Assembly: GCA_019638595.1 (NCBI GenBank)
Contig: JAHBTJ010000033.1
Location: forward strand, 1-62,528
DNA length: 62,528 nucleotides
Direction of reading: 5' to 3'
Source of the DNA: Chitinophagaceae bacterium
GTDB lineage: Bacteria; Bacteroidota; Bacteroidia; Chitinophagales; Chitinophagaceae
Position numbers and translations under genes: made by a program. This document shows positions 16,786-24,788 of this stretch, one piece after another (within the stretch, counting starts at the first letter, position 1; each line of letters starts with the position of its first letter). A model generated the notes under the pieces. The model was not told where the DNA came from. It worked only from the letters and a program-made list of their open reading frames with translations, and ran no database searches.

Positions 16786-17307
16786 CTATACACTCCTTAT
16801 CTCCGTGCTCAATCCCCAGTGGTTGTTCAGCTTCAGCACTTTTTCCACTACATCGCGCACACATCCTTTTCCGCCGTTGAAGGGAGAAATATAATGCGCA
16901 ATATTTTTTATCTCAGGTACTGCGTCGGCAGGGCAGCAGGCCAGTCCCGATGCCAGCATTACATCGTAGTCTGGAATATCATCACCCATATACAGGATAT
17001 TCTCTTTGGTAAGGGCATGCTTTTGACAATACTCATTAAAGTGCTCTGTTTTATGATGTACTGTATGATATACATCGTGTATGCCAAGGTTGCCCATACG
17101 TTCCACCACCGCAGGCACGTATCCACCGGTGATCACGGCTACCTTATATCCTTTTTTTACTGCCAGTTGTAAAGCGTAGCCGTCCTTGGTATTCATGGTC
17201 CTTATATATTCATTGCCTGTTACTATACCTATTGATCCATCGGTCATTACGCCGTCCACATCAAAAATAAATGTGCTGATCTGCTTAAAACGTTCCAGGA
17301 TGTTCAT
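16786..17307 (-). CDS. kdsC: KdsC-like 3-deoxy-manno-octulosonate 8-phosphate phosphatase (HAD)
   Basis: The 173-aa HAD-superfamily phosphatase of the C0 type carries motif I FDVDGVMTDG near residue 15, motif II in VAVITGG and motif IV MGDDIPDYDVM. That set and the short length match KdsC, which dephosphorylates KDO-8-phosphate in lipopolysaccharide core synthesis. Some close relatives act on other sugar-acid phosphates. A longer frame begins at 17355, but ATG 17307 lies five bases after a good promoter box and gives the normal family N-terminus. It is cytoplasmic and divergent from the exported sugar module. Confidence 0.82.
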   Translation of the reverse strand: MNILERFKQISTFIFDVDGVMTDGSIGIVTGNEYIRTMNTKDGYALQLAVKKGYKVAVITGGYVPAVVERMGNLGIHDVYHTVHHKTEHFNEYCQKHALTKENILYMGDDIPDYDVMLASGLACCPADAVPEIKNIAHYISPFNGGKGCVRDVVEKVLKLNNHWGLSTEIRSV

Positions 17308-17312
17308 AGCCG

Positions 17313-17344
17313 CAAACTTATAATACAAAAAGGGTATCACCAAT
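17313..17344 (-). promoter_or_regulatory. kdsC promoter, nearly leaderless
   Basis: On the minus strand the sequence reads ATTG (17344-17341), 20 bp, TAAGTTTG (17320-17313), then CGGCT and the ATG at 17307. This fits the Bacteroidota -33 TTTG / -7 TAnnTTTG promoter with one change in the -33 box. Transcription would start at or next to the start codon. Confidence 0.55.
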
Positions 17345-17478
17345 AGGTTAAACATCCGTTTGCCGGGTAAGGTTATATAACTGTGTAAAAGCTACACACA
17401 AAAATCAGTTTTATTGTTTTTTACATTCTGTTTAACTTCAGCGCTTAAAACCTTAAATCACTTAACACAAAAAAAGGC

Positions 17479-18897
17479 ATGGTTAAAGAAAGACTGATGG
17501 CAGTTTTGTCGGGCATTGTATTGCTGACCGGCAGTTATGCGCAGGAAGGAACAGATTTTACTACTATTTCCCTTAACAACCTCGACGCTTTTTCAGTATC
17601 GGGATCAAACTGGGCCGTAGCATCGGATGCTGAAGCCGATATGGAACGGGAGGGAGCGATGAAGCCGGTGGCGGGAAGCGGTGCGCTGGTAAATATTATA
17701 TCTAAAAAAAGCAAGGCCCACCTGGTAACGAAAGAAAATTTCGGCGATGTGGAGCTGGAGCTCGATTTTATGATGGCGAAGGGTTCTAACTCCGGGCTGT
17801 ACCTGCAGGGCCGTTATGAAGTGCAATTGTTCGACAGTTGGGCAAAGTCCAGTCCCACTTATATAGATTGCGGCGGTATTTATCAACGATGGAATAACAC
17901 CTCCAATTCGGGCTACGAGGGAATATCCCCGCTGGTAAACGTAAGCCGGGCGCCGGGTTTGTGGCAACACATCAAAATAAAATTCAGGGCGCCCCGGTTT
18001 AACGCGCAGGGTATAAAAACAGAAAACGCCCTATTTGAAGAAGTATACCTGAACGGGGTGCTGGTGCAGCAGCAGGCGGCGGTTACGGGGCCCACCCGCT
18101 CTTCTTACTTTGAAGACGAAAAAAGTACAGGACCTTTAATGATACAGGGCGATCACGGGAACGTGGCTATCCGCAACATCCGGTACAGGCCCCTTACTTC
18201 CGCTAACACAACACCCGAAAAAGTACGGTTCACTGATCCTATCATTATCAATCCCGGGAATAAGCCTTACCTGCTGCGCAGCTTTTTAAGCTATAACAAA
18301 AGGATGATCACCCATGCCATATCGGTAGGCAGTCCTGCCGGGATAAATTATTCTTACGATCTTAAACGCGGAGCTTTATTGCAGGTTTGGAGAGGACAGT
18401 TTGCCGACGCTACCGATTTATGGTACGAGCGGGGCGAGCCTTACCAGCGCATTGTTCCCCTGGGTAGTTTGATACCACTATCCGATGCTCCTGCGCTTGC
18501 GGTGTTGCAGGATGCCGGATCAGGCGCCTGGCCTGATTCTGTATCGTTTGACGATGTTCATACCAAAGGATATACGTTGGACAAGGAAAGGATGCCCGCT
18601 TTCCGCTATACTATACAGGGAGCGGATATTAGTGATAAAATAGTTATAGACGGGGCAACCGGGCTATCCAGGACCCTTACCGTAACCAACGCCCCTTCGC
18701 AATTGTATCATCGCGTAATAGCATGTAAAACCATCAGGCAGGTAAAAAAGGGCTTATACCTGGCAGAAGACAAATCGCTTTATATTAAAATAGACGACAG
18801 AATAAAACCGGTTATACGCAGTATAGGCGATACGAGGGAATTGTTACTTCCCATTGACAACACGAATGCAACCGTAACCTATTCTCTCATCTGGTAA
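17479..18897 (+). CDS. exported DUF1080 (3-keto-disaccharide hydrolase-type) protein
   Basis: The 472-aa protein has an export signal (1-21). Residues ~26-235 are a DUF1080 concanavalin-like sandwich: GALVNIISKKSKAHLVTKENFGDVELELDFMM, SNSGLYLQGRYEVQLFDSW, GGIYQRW and LMIQGDHGNVAIRNIRYRPL. Characterised DUF1080 proteins act on 3-keto-glycosides. Residues ~240-472 form a second beta-rich domain (HAISVGSPAGINYSYDLKRGALLQVWRGQF) that I cannot name. The gene is 11 bp upstream of the beta-propeller gene and clearly in one operon with it and the ThuA gene. Together they suggest oxidation-dependent cleavage of glycosides in the periplasm. Confidence 0.8.
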   Translation: MVKERLMAVLSGIVLLTGSYAQEGTDFTTISLNNLDAFSVSGSNWAVASDAEADMEREGAMKPVAGSGALVNIISKKSKAHLVTKENFGDVELELDFMMAKGSNSGLYLQGRYEVQLFDSWAKSSPTYIDCGGIYQRWNNTSNSGYEGISPLVNVSRAPGLWQHIKIKFRAPRFNAQGIKTENALFEEVYLNGVLVQQQAAVTGPTRSSYFEDEKSTGPLMIQGDHGNVAIRNIRYRPLTSANTTPEKVRFTDPIIINPGNKPYLLRSFLSYNKRMITHAISVGSPAGINYSYDLKRGALLQVWRGQFADATDLWYERGEPYQRIVPLGSLIPLSDAPALAVLQDAGSGAWPDSVSFDDVHTKGYTLDKERMPAFRYTIQGADISDKIVIDGATGLSRTLTVTNAPSQLYHRVIACKTIRQVKKGLYLAEDKSLYIKIDDRIKPVIRSIGDTRELLLPIDNTNATVTYSLIW

Positions 18898-18908
18898 TTA
18901 TAACAATC

Positions 18909-20966
18909 ATGACTATTTCATTATATAATCATTGTTTTAACAAAAGCAGGCTGCTGGTGCTGGCAGTAGTAAGCCTGCTGACAGCAGGAGCGGTAAAAGC
19001 TCAAACAAAAGACAGCACTGTACAGGTGCAAAAGGAAGAAGATTTTTATACCATACAAACCATACCTGTACCCGAAGGTGTATTGCTGGAAGTAGGGGGG
19101 ATGACTTTTTTACCAGACGATGCGTTGGCCGTATCAACAAGAAGGGGAGAAGTGTGGATCATCAGCAACCCGTATATGCGCAACGGCGCGCGCCCGGTGT
19201 ATCGCCTTTTTGCCCGGGGTATGCATGAGGTGCTGGGGTTGAACTACATTAATGGCGACATATACGCGGTTCAGCGTTCGGAGCTTACCCGCCTGCGCGA
19301 CCTGGATGGTGATGGAGAAGCCGATGAATATGAAACAGTGTATTCGTGGCCGTTAGCTGCCAATTATCACGAATTTTCCTATGGCCCCGTGCTTGATAAA
19401 GAAGGGAATATGATCCTTACCCTCAATCTTGGGTGGGTGTATGATCATGGTGAAAGCTTGTCTAAGTGGCATGGCTGGATGGTGAAAATTACGCCTGATG
19501 GCAAACTAAAACCTTTTGCCGCGGGTATGCGCTCACCGTCGGGCTTTGGATTGAATAGCGCCGGAGATATTTTTTATTCGGAAAACCAGGGCGACTGGGT
19601 AGGGTCGGGGTATATTACGCATGTGGAGGAGGGCGATTTTGTAGGCAACCCCGCCAGCCTTGTATGGTCGCACCTGCCGGGGTCTACCGTAAAGCTGAAA
19701 AAGGAAGATATACCCGATACCGGCGAACCCAAATATGATGTAGCCCAACGGGTGCCGGGTTTAAAACCTCCCACCGTTTGGTTCCCCCACACTGTGCTGG
19801 GTATTTCCACATCGGGTATATTGAATTATGACGATAAGGGAATGATGGGGCCTTTTAAAGACCAGTTGTTCGTGGGCGACCAGGGACAAAGTAAGATCAT
19901 GCGGGTATACCTTGAAAAAGTAAAAGGAGTATACCAGGGTGTGGTATTTCCTTTCCGCGAAGGATTTTCATCCGGCATTTTACGAATGAACTGGGGATCG
20001 GACGGCAGCATGTTTGTAGGTATGACCTCAAGGGGATGGGGTTCAACCGGTAAAGGATTATTCGGGTTGCAGCGGTTGCACTGGAATGGAAAAACCGCTT
20101 TTGAAATGAAAACCATACAGGCCCGGCCCGATGGTTTTGAAATTGAATTTACCGAACCGGTAGACGAGCGGTCGGCCCGCGACGCAGCCTCGTACCAGGT
20201 TTCCAGCTTCAATTATAAATATCATCACAATTATGGCAGTCCCGTCATCAACCAGGGAAGCTGCCCGTTGAAAGCGATCGTGGTTTCGCCCGACCGTATG
20301 AAAGTGCGTTTGGTAGTAGATAGCCTGCGCCTGGGATATATTCATGAAATAAGGGCGGAAGGCGTGTTATCCGCGCAACGGCATACCCTGTTGCACGATT
20401 ATGGCTTTTATACGCTCAACCAGTTGCCCGATGGCGACAGGATTGTTATTACCGCTGAAAATAAAGTAAGTGCGCCCGCAATGCAGCATCAGCATATGGA
20501 GCATACCGCAGGCGCTGCCGCGAATAATACGGCCAAAGCCGCTGCTGCTACGGTTAAGCATCTTACCAAACAACCGGCGGATTGGACAAAAGGCGCCGAC
20601 AGGACCATTACGGTGGGTACAAAGCCCGGGCTGAAATTCGATCTTGAAACGATCACGGTAAAAGCGGGATCGAAGATCAGGCTGGTATTCAACAACGATG
20701 ATGATATGCTGCACAATCTTGTAATTACCAAACCAGGCGCGGCGGATAACGTGGGTGCTGCCGCTACAAAGCTGGGGCTAAATGGTGAGAAGGCATGGTA
20801 TGTACCGGCTATACCGGATGTGTTGTTCCATACCCGGCTGCTGGGACCTGCAGAAAAGGAAACGATCTACTTTACAGCGCCCTCCCAGTCGGGCGATTAC
20901 CAGTATGTATGCACCTATCCCGGGCATTATGTGGTTATGCGGGGGATATTGAAAGTGACCAAATAA
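18909..20966 (+). CDS. PQQ-dehydrogenase-like beta-propeller fused to cupredoxin
   Basis: The 685-aa exported protein has a signal peptide of about 31 residues. Residues ~45-420 form a beta-propeller like soluble sugar dehydrogenases (GEVWIISNPY, ITPDGKLKPFAAGMRSPSGFGLNSAGDIFYSENQGDW, SDGSMFVGMTSRGWGSTG). After a linker rich in Ala and Thr (~530-570), residues ~575-685 are a blue-copper domain with all four ligands visible: His602 (MLHNLVI), Cys668, His673 and Met677 in CTYPGHYVVMRG. The copper domain would take electrons from the propeller enzyme. In many relatives a cytochrome c plays this part. Cofactor and substrate are inferred. Confidence 0.8.
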   Translation: MTISLYNHCFNKSRLLVLAVVSLLTAGAVKAQTKDSTVQVQKEEDFYTIQTIPVPEGVLLEVGGMTFLPDDALAVSTRRGEVWIISNPYMRNGARPVYRLFARGMHEVLGLNYINGDIYAVQRSELTRLRDLDGDGEADEYETVYSWPLAANYHEFSYGPVLDKEGNMILTLNLGWVYDHGESLSKWHGWMVKITPDGKLKPFAAGMRSPSGFGLNSAGDIFYSENQGDWVGSGYITHVEEGDFVGNPASLVWSHLPGSTVKLKKEDIPDTGEPKYDVAQRVPGLKPPTVWFPHTVLGISTSGILNYDDKGMMGPFKDQLFVGDQGQSKIMRVYLEKVKGVYQGVVFPFREGFSSGILRMNWGSDGSMFVGMTSRGWGSTGKGLFGLQRLHWNGKTAFEMKTIQARPDGFEIEFTEPVDERSARDAASYQVSSFNYKYHHNYGSPVINQGSCPLKAIVVSPDRMKVRLVVDSLRLGYIHEIRAEGVLSAQRHTLLHDYGFYTLNQLPDGDRIVITAENKVSAPAMQHQHMEHTAGAAANNTAKAAAATVKHLTKQPADWTKGADRTITVGTKPGLKFDLETITVKAGSKIRLVFNNDDDMLHNLVITKPGAADNVGAAATKLGLNGEKAWYVPAIPDVLFHTRLLGPAEKETIYFTAPSQSGDYQYVCTYPGHYVVMRGILKVTK

Positions 20967-20989
20967 AACATTCATTTAAATAAGTAAAG

Positions 20990-21886
20990 ATGAAAAAGCT
21001 TTTTGGAGCAGCGCTGCTTGTAATGTTTGCCCTGGTTATACCTGTTGCCCGGTTGGGGGCGCAACCTTCGCAAAAGAAGCTCAGTGTACTGATCATAGAC
21101 GGGCAAAACAACCACGGTAACTGGCCCCAAACCACTTTGTTGATGAAAGGATACCTGGAAGAAACGGGACTGTTTACGGTAGATGTTGCCACCACACCGG
21201 GTGAAAAGCAGGATATGAGCGGGTTTGCACCTGATTTTAAAAAGTATAATGCCGTTGTGCTGAATTATAACGGAGATGCGTGGCCGCAGGCAACACAAGC
21301 CGCGTTTGAAGCTTTTGTGAAAGAAGGCGGAGGTGTGGTATCGGTGCATGCGGCAGACAATGCCTTCCCGGAATGGAAGGCGTTCAACCAGATGATAGGG
21401 CTGGGCGGCTGGGGCGACCGCAACGAAAAAGACGGGCCGTATGTATATTACAATGCAAACGGCCAGCTTGTTAAAGACAATACCCCCGGCGTTGGCGGAA
21501 GCCACGGAAAGTTTCATGCTTTCCGGGTGAAATCCCGGGATAAAAAGCATCCTGTTATGAAAGGACTGCCTGAAGTATGGATGCACAACAAGGACGAATT
21601 ATACGACCGGTTACGCGGTCCTGCCGAAAATATGGAAATACTGGCAACGGCTTATAGCGCGAAAGATCAGAACGGAACCGGCAGGGATGAGCCCGTCATG
21701 ATGACCATCCGGTACGGGAAAGGCAGGATATTTCATACAACGCTCGGGCATGCCAACGAATCGCAGCAATGCGCTGGGTTTATAACATTCCTGCAACGCG
21801 CCGCCGAATGGGTTTGCACCGGCAGGGTAACACAAAAAGTGCCGGCGGATTTTCCCAAAGACAATGAAATAAGCGTGCGCCGGTAG
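20990..21886 (+). CDS. exported ThuA-domain protein
   Basis: This 298-aa protein has an export signal (1-24). The rest is a ThuA-like class I glutamine-amidotransferase fold (VLIIDGQNNHGNWPQTTLLMKGYLEETGLFTVDVA, YNAVVLNYNGDAWP, GGGVVSVHAADNAFPEW, GRIFHTTLGH). ThuA domains are named from trehalose utilisation; members of this group lie beside DUF1080 and sugar dehydrogenase genes and are thought to act on oxidised sugars, but the reaction is not established. It is 23 bp after the propeller gene, third in that operon. Confidence 0.85.
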   Translation: MKKLFGAALLVMFALVIPVARLGAQPSQKKLSVLIIDGQNNHGNWPQTTLLMKGYLEETGLFTVDVATTPGEKQDMSGFAPDFKKYNAVVLNYNGDAWPQATQAAFEAFVKEGGGVVSVHAADNAFPEWKAFNQMIGLGGWGDRNEKDGPYVYYNANGQLVKDNTPGVGGSHGKFHAFRVKSRDKKHPVMKGLPEVWMHNKDELYDRLRGPAENMEILATAYSAKDQNGTGRDEPVMMTIRYGKGRIFHTTLGHANESQQCAGFITFLQRAAEWVCTGRVTQKVPADFPKDNEISVRR

Positions 21887-21910
21887 CCGGGCGTTATCGG
21901 TGCGTGGTTT

Positions 21911-22831
21911 TTACTTTTTATGATTGATGATATCCCGGCAGTACTGCATGCATTTATTCAGTTCTGTTTTAGTATCCGGGCCATTGTATTCATACTCAAC
22001 ATTGGCGGGGATAGGCCATTGGTTGTCGCGTATTAATTCCAGCACTTCTTTGATCGGTGTATCGCCTTCGCCAAAGGGTACATTTACGCCCTGGTTCTTT
22101 TTCCTGTCTTTTACGTGCAGGCACACAATTTTTTCGTGGTTGTTTTTAATAAAATCAACGGGATCAAAATTAGCCGCAACAAAGTGACCGATATCCAGGT
22201 TAATGCGGGTATAGGAGGAGCAGCCCTCCATGGCGCGGGTAAAGCTTTCCGGCGATGAAAAATCATTTGGTCTGTCAACGTTGGAATGATTGTGCATACC
22301 TACCTTGATTTTATACTTTTCGGCGAAGGCATCGATCCTTTTCATGGACGTGATGGTGGCGGAAGTAGTAACGGTATCTGTTTTAAGCGCTTTCGCGATC
22401 CTGAAAACCAGTTCCATATCATGGTCGGAAGTAGCGTCGTTCATATTGCTGGCATAGGCTTGTATGTTGATGCCTGCGTCTTTAAATTGTTTGCGCATGG
22501 CCGCTATCTCTTTCATACTCACCTGCTGTCTCCATTTTATAAGCGATTCCTGGCGCGCCTGCAATTGTTCCGGCGTTATATTCCGCGCCCATTGAAATTC
22601 CAGGGGTTCAATATGTCCCTGCCATATTTCACAGCTTTTTATGCCCAGCTCCTTCATCATTTGTATGGCTTCCTCCCTCGACCTGTCGCGCAGGCTATAG
22701 GTTTGTATGCCCAGTACAACAGGCGGTTTGTAAAATGGGGTATTGGCTGACAGTGTGGAAGGAAGCATGGCGCCGGCAAATCCGGTCAGCATCAGCTTGC
22801 TCCATTCTCTCCGGTTAAATGTGTTTTGCAT
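21911..22831 (-). CDS. sugar phosphate isomerase/epimerase-type TIM barrel, exported
   Basis: The 306-aa protein starts with a twin-arginine-like signal (NRREWSKLMLTGFAGAM). An AP-endonuclease-2 / xylose-isomerase-like TIM barrel follows. Metal-site features are the Glu in SCEIWQGH, the His in KIKVGMHNHSNVD, the Asp in TRINLDIGHF and the His in IVCLHVKDRKKN. Close relatives in Bacteroides work in the same loci as DUF1080 proteins on 3-keto-sugars. The gene converges on the ThuA gene with a 24-bp gap and would form the fourth component of the sugar module on its own transcript. Confidence 0.83.
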   Translation of the reverse strand: MQNTFNRREWSKLMLTGFAGAMLPSTLSANTPFYKPPVVLGIQTYSLRDRSREEAIQMMKELGIKSCEIWQGHIEPLEFQWARNITPEQLQARQESLIKWRQQVSMKEIAAMRKQFKDAGINIQAYASNMNDATSDHDMELVFRIAKALKTDTVTTSATITSMKRIDAFAEKYKIKVGMHNHSNVDRPNDFSSPESFTRAMEGCSSYTRINLDIGHFVAANFDPVDFIKNNHEKIVCLHVKDRKKNQGVNVPFGEGDTPIKEVLELIRDNQWPIPANVEYEYNGPDTKTELNKCMQYCRDIINHKK

Positions 22832-23207
22832 ATACGCGATTAAAGTATTTGTTAATGATTAAAGTTCAAGATAAGGATTTTCCTTCACCCCGTTACCTCC
22901 GGCAAAAAAATCAACTTTTTAGGGGGGGCAAATGTCATCTATTGCCGGTAAAAGAGTGCTGCACCTACGGCGCAGAGGGAGAGGTAAAGGTCAGGTGGTT
23001 ACAAACGGGTTGCACCTGCAGTGCAGAAAACTCCTGCTGTAAAAGAAAGGTGTAGATTTGATGAAACAGAGACGGTAATTGTGCCTTGCAGCGCCTGGCT
23101 CGCGCACAAAAGGCCCGGAGTTGAGACTGCGGAGAACTGAATTGTTAAGTTGAAAGATGCTTCTTGCTTCAATTAAAAACTTACATTAACAGCCCATTTA
23201 GGTATAT
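22832..23207. other. spacer with two TGCACC hairpins, no gene
   Basis: No coding frame is convincing here. TGCACC-TAC-GGCGCA (22960-22974) and TGCAC-CTGCA-GTGCA (23011-23025) are two related short hairpins 37 bp apart. The remainder is mixed sequence without further structure that I could see. Confidence 0.5.
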
Positions 23208-23855
23208 ATGGATGAACTGAGAAAAGCAACATATTCAGGAAATGCAGAAGCTCAATTCGAACTGGGACAAATTTATGAGACGAAAAAGAATTCCAGGCGA
23301 AGTAAATACTGGTATGAAAAAGCATGCCTCCAAAATCATGCGGAGAGCTGTATTGCTTTGGCAAATTTTTACTCTTCGAAACCACATAGAAACTCAAAAA
23401 AAGAATTGATTTTATTGCAAAAGGCTTACAGTTTTGGTAGTCCGATAGCAGCAGATAATTTGGCATTGTATTACAAAAATAAAGGGAACTATAAAGCTTT
23501 TAAAAAATGGTTAGACAGATCATTAATGAAGTTGCCTAATAATGGTGAGGCTTTATTCGAGTTGGCAAAATATTACTATGAAGGGCTGGGAGGACGAAAA
23601 GCGTATAAAAAGTCTTACAAATTATTTATTAAAGCATTAGGAACAAAGGATATCAGTTTTTTTACACGAGAGGAATTTTTTTTCATTATTGGTAAAATGT
23701 ATTTTTCAGGATATGGTGTAAAGAAATCACTGCGGAAAGCTAAATATTTATTTTATCAGGCAAATATTGATAATGATCATCCCGATGTGAACAATTTTAT
23801 AAGTGAAAATGCCCGGATATTAATTGATATTAAGAAGCAAAAGGTCACTCTATAA
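23208..23855 (+). CDS. Sel1-repeat (TPR-like) protein
   Basis: The 215-aa soluble protein is made of Sel1-type helical repeats: GNAEAQFELGQIYETKKNSRRSKYWYEKAC, AESCIALANFYSS, NGEALFELAKYYYEGLGGRKAYKKSYKLFIKA and EFFFIIGKMYFSGYGVKKSLRKAKYLFYQA. There is no signal peptide. It is very rich in Lys and Tyr and AT-richer than its neighbours, which suggests transfer. Sel1 proteins are usually protein-protein adaptors. The gene stands alone; no partner is recognisable nearby. Confidence 0.75.
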   Translation: MDELRKATYSGNAEAQFELGQIYETKKNSRRSKYWYEKACLQNHAESCIALANFYSSKPHRNSKKELILLQKAYSFGSPIAADNLALYYKNKGNYKAFKKWLDRSLMKLPNNGEALFELAKYYYEGLGGRKAYKKSYKLFIKALGTKDISFFTREEFFFIIGKMYFSGYGVKKSLRKAKYLFYQANIDNDHPDVNNFISENARILIDIKKQKVTL

Positions 23856-24004
23856 TTCACGCTTTGGCGCAAGTCTGCAGCATTGGCATTGTGTGATAGC
23901 TGACTTGTTGGCTGAGCATTACTTGCTTTGCAATAGTTTATAATTTTGTACCACGCCTACAAATAATTTGCTTGTGAAAAATTAAGATAAATAAATATAG
24001 GGCA

Positions 24005-24055
24005 GCAGGTTTGGCTAAACACAAGGCCTCCGCAGTGGCGGACTACCAAACCTGC
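24005..24055. repeat. 51-bp two-level hairpin upstream of sigma gene
   Basis: The outer arms GCAGGTTTGG (24005-24014) and CCAAACCTGC (24046-24055) pair perfectly. Inside them TCCGC-AGTG-GCGGA (24029-24042) forms a second stem. It lies about 70 bp before the sigma gene and 150 bp after the Sel1 gene. It could be a folded-DNA recombination or protein-binding site, or an RNA structure. It has no T-run. Confidence 0.5.
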
Positions 24056-24106
24056 GCCAGTGTGCAGCAAGAATGGCAGGTGAAACTAACAGATACATCT
24101 AATAAG

Positions 24107-24114
24107 TATATTTG
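24107..24114 (+). promoter_or_regulatory. TATATTTG -7 box before the sigma gene
   Basis: This is a perfect TAnnTTTG match, 11 bp before the ATG at 24126. No -33 TTTG is visible at the usual distance. If used, the transcript would have a leader of only a few bases. Confidence 0.45.
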
Positions 24115-24125
24115 TAGTATACACG

Positions 24126-24710
24126 ATGCGCAGCGAACGATTGTCATACCTGGTATATGCTATTGCCGAAAATGGTGATGAACAGGCTTTTGATGAGCTT
24201 TTCAGGGTATATTATCCCGCACTGTTGTCGTATACTTATTCCATATTGAAAGACAGGCAGCATGCGGAAGAAATTTGCCTGGATGTAATGTTCAGGCTGT
24301 GGCAGAACAGGAAGATATTGCCTACCATCAAAAACCTGTCGCATTATTTATACATCGCTGTAAAGCACGCCGCTATCAGCTATATGCGTACCAAAGGATA
24401 CCGGGTTTCACAAAAAATGACAGGACTGGAAGAAGCAGGGGAGAGCTTTGCTTATGAGCTTGGCAATCATGAGCTGAGAATGATCAATAAAGAAACGCTT
24501 GAACGTATCAATATCGCTATCAATACTTTACCATTGAGGTGCCGGCTTATTTTTAAGCTGATCAAAGAAGACGGACTCAAATACTCGGAAGTAGCGCAAC
24601 TGCTTGAAATATCTGTAAAAACAGTAGAAAATCAAATGACTATCGCCATGAAAAAACTGACGGCGATCATTGCGGAAACGGTAAAGGATCAAAAAAAAGA
24701 TATTTCCTAA
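24126..24710 (+). CDS. ECF sigma factor (FecI-like)
   Basis: This 194-aa protein has sigma region 2 (FDELFRVYYPALLSYTYSILKDRQHAEEICLDVMFRLWQNR, about 20-60) and region 4 with the helix-turn-helix YSEVAQLLEISVKTVENQM (about 157-175). It heads the second sigma-FecR-SusC-SusD-rhamnosidase operon and should be released by the FecR protein encoded 78 bp downstream. It is of the same type as the one at 13997-14557 but clearly divergent, so the two switches probably do not cross-talk. Confidence 0.93.
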   Translation: MRSERLSYLVYAIAENGDEQAFDELFRVYYPALLSYTYSILKDRQHAEEICLDVMFRLWQNRKILPTIKNLSHYLYIAVKHAAISYMRTKGYRVSQKMTGLEEAGESFAYELGNHELRMINKETLERINIAINTLPLRCRLIFKLIKEDGLKYSEVAQLLEISVKTVENQMTIAMKKLTAIIAETVKDQKKDIS

Positions 24711-24788
24711 CTGATTTTTAAAAAATTTTCTGCTTCCCTTTGGGGGCAGGGATACAATACTGCGTCTATGTGTTATATATCCCTACGC

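Noticed and set aside
20972-21586. 204-codon minus-strand frame
   Set aside because: It is antisense to the ThuA gene, which has a signal peptide and family motifs.
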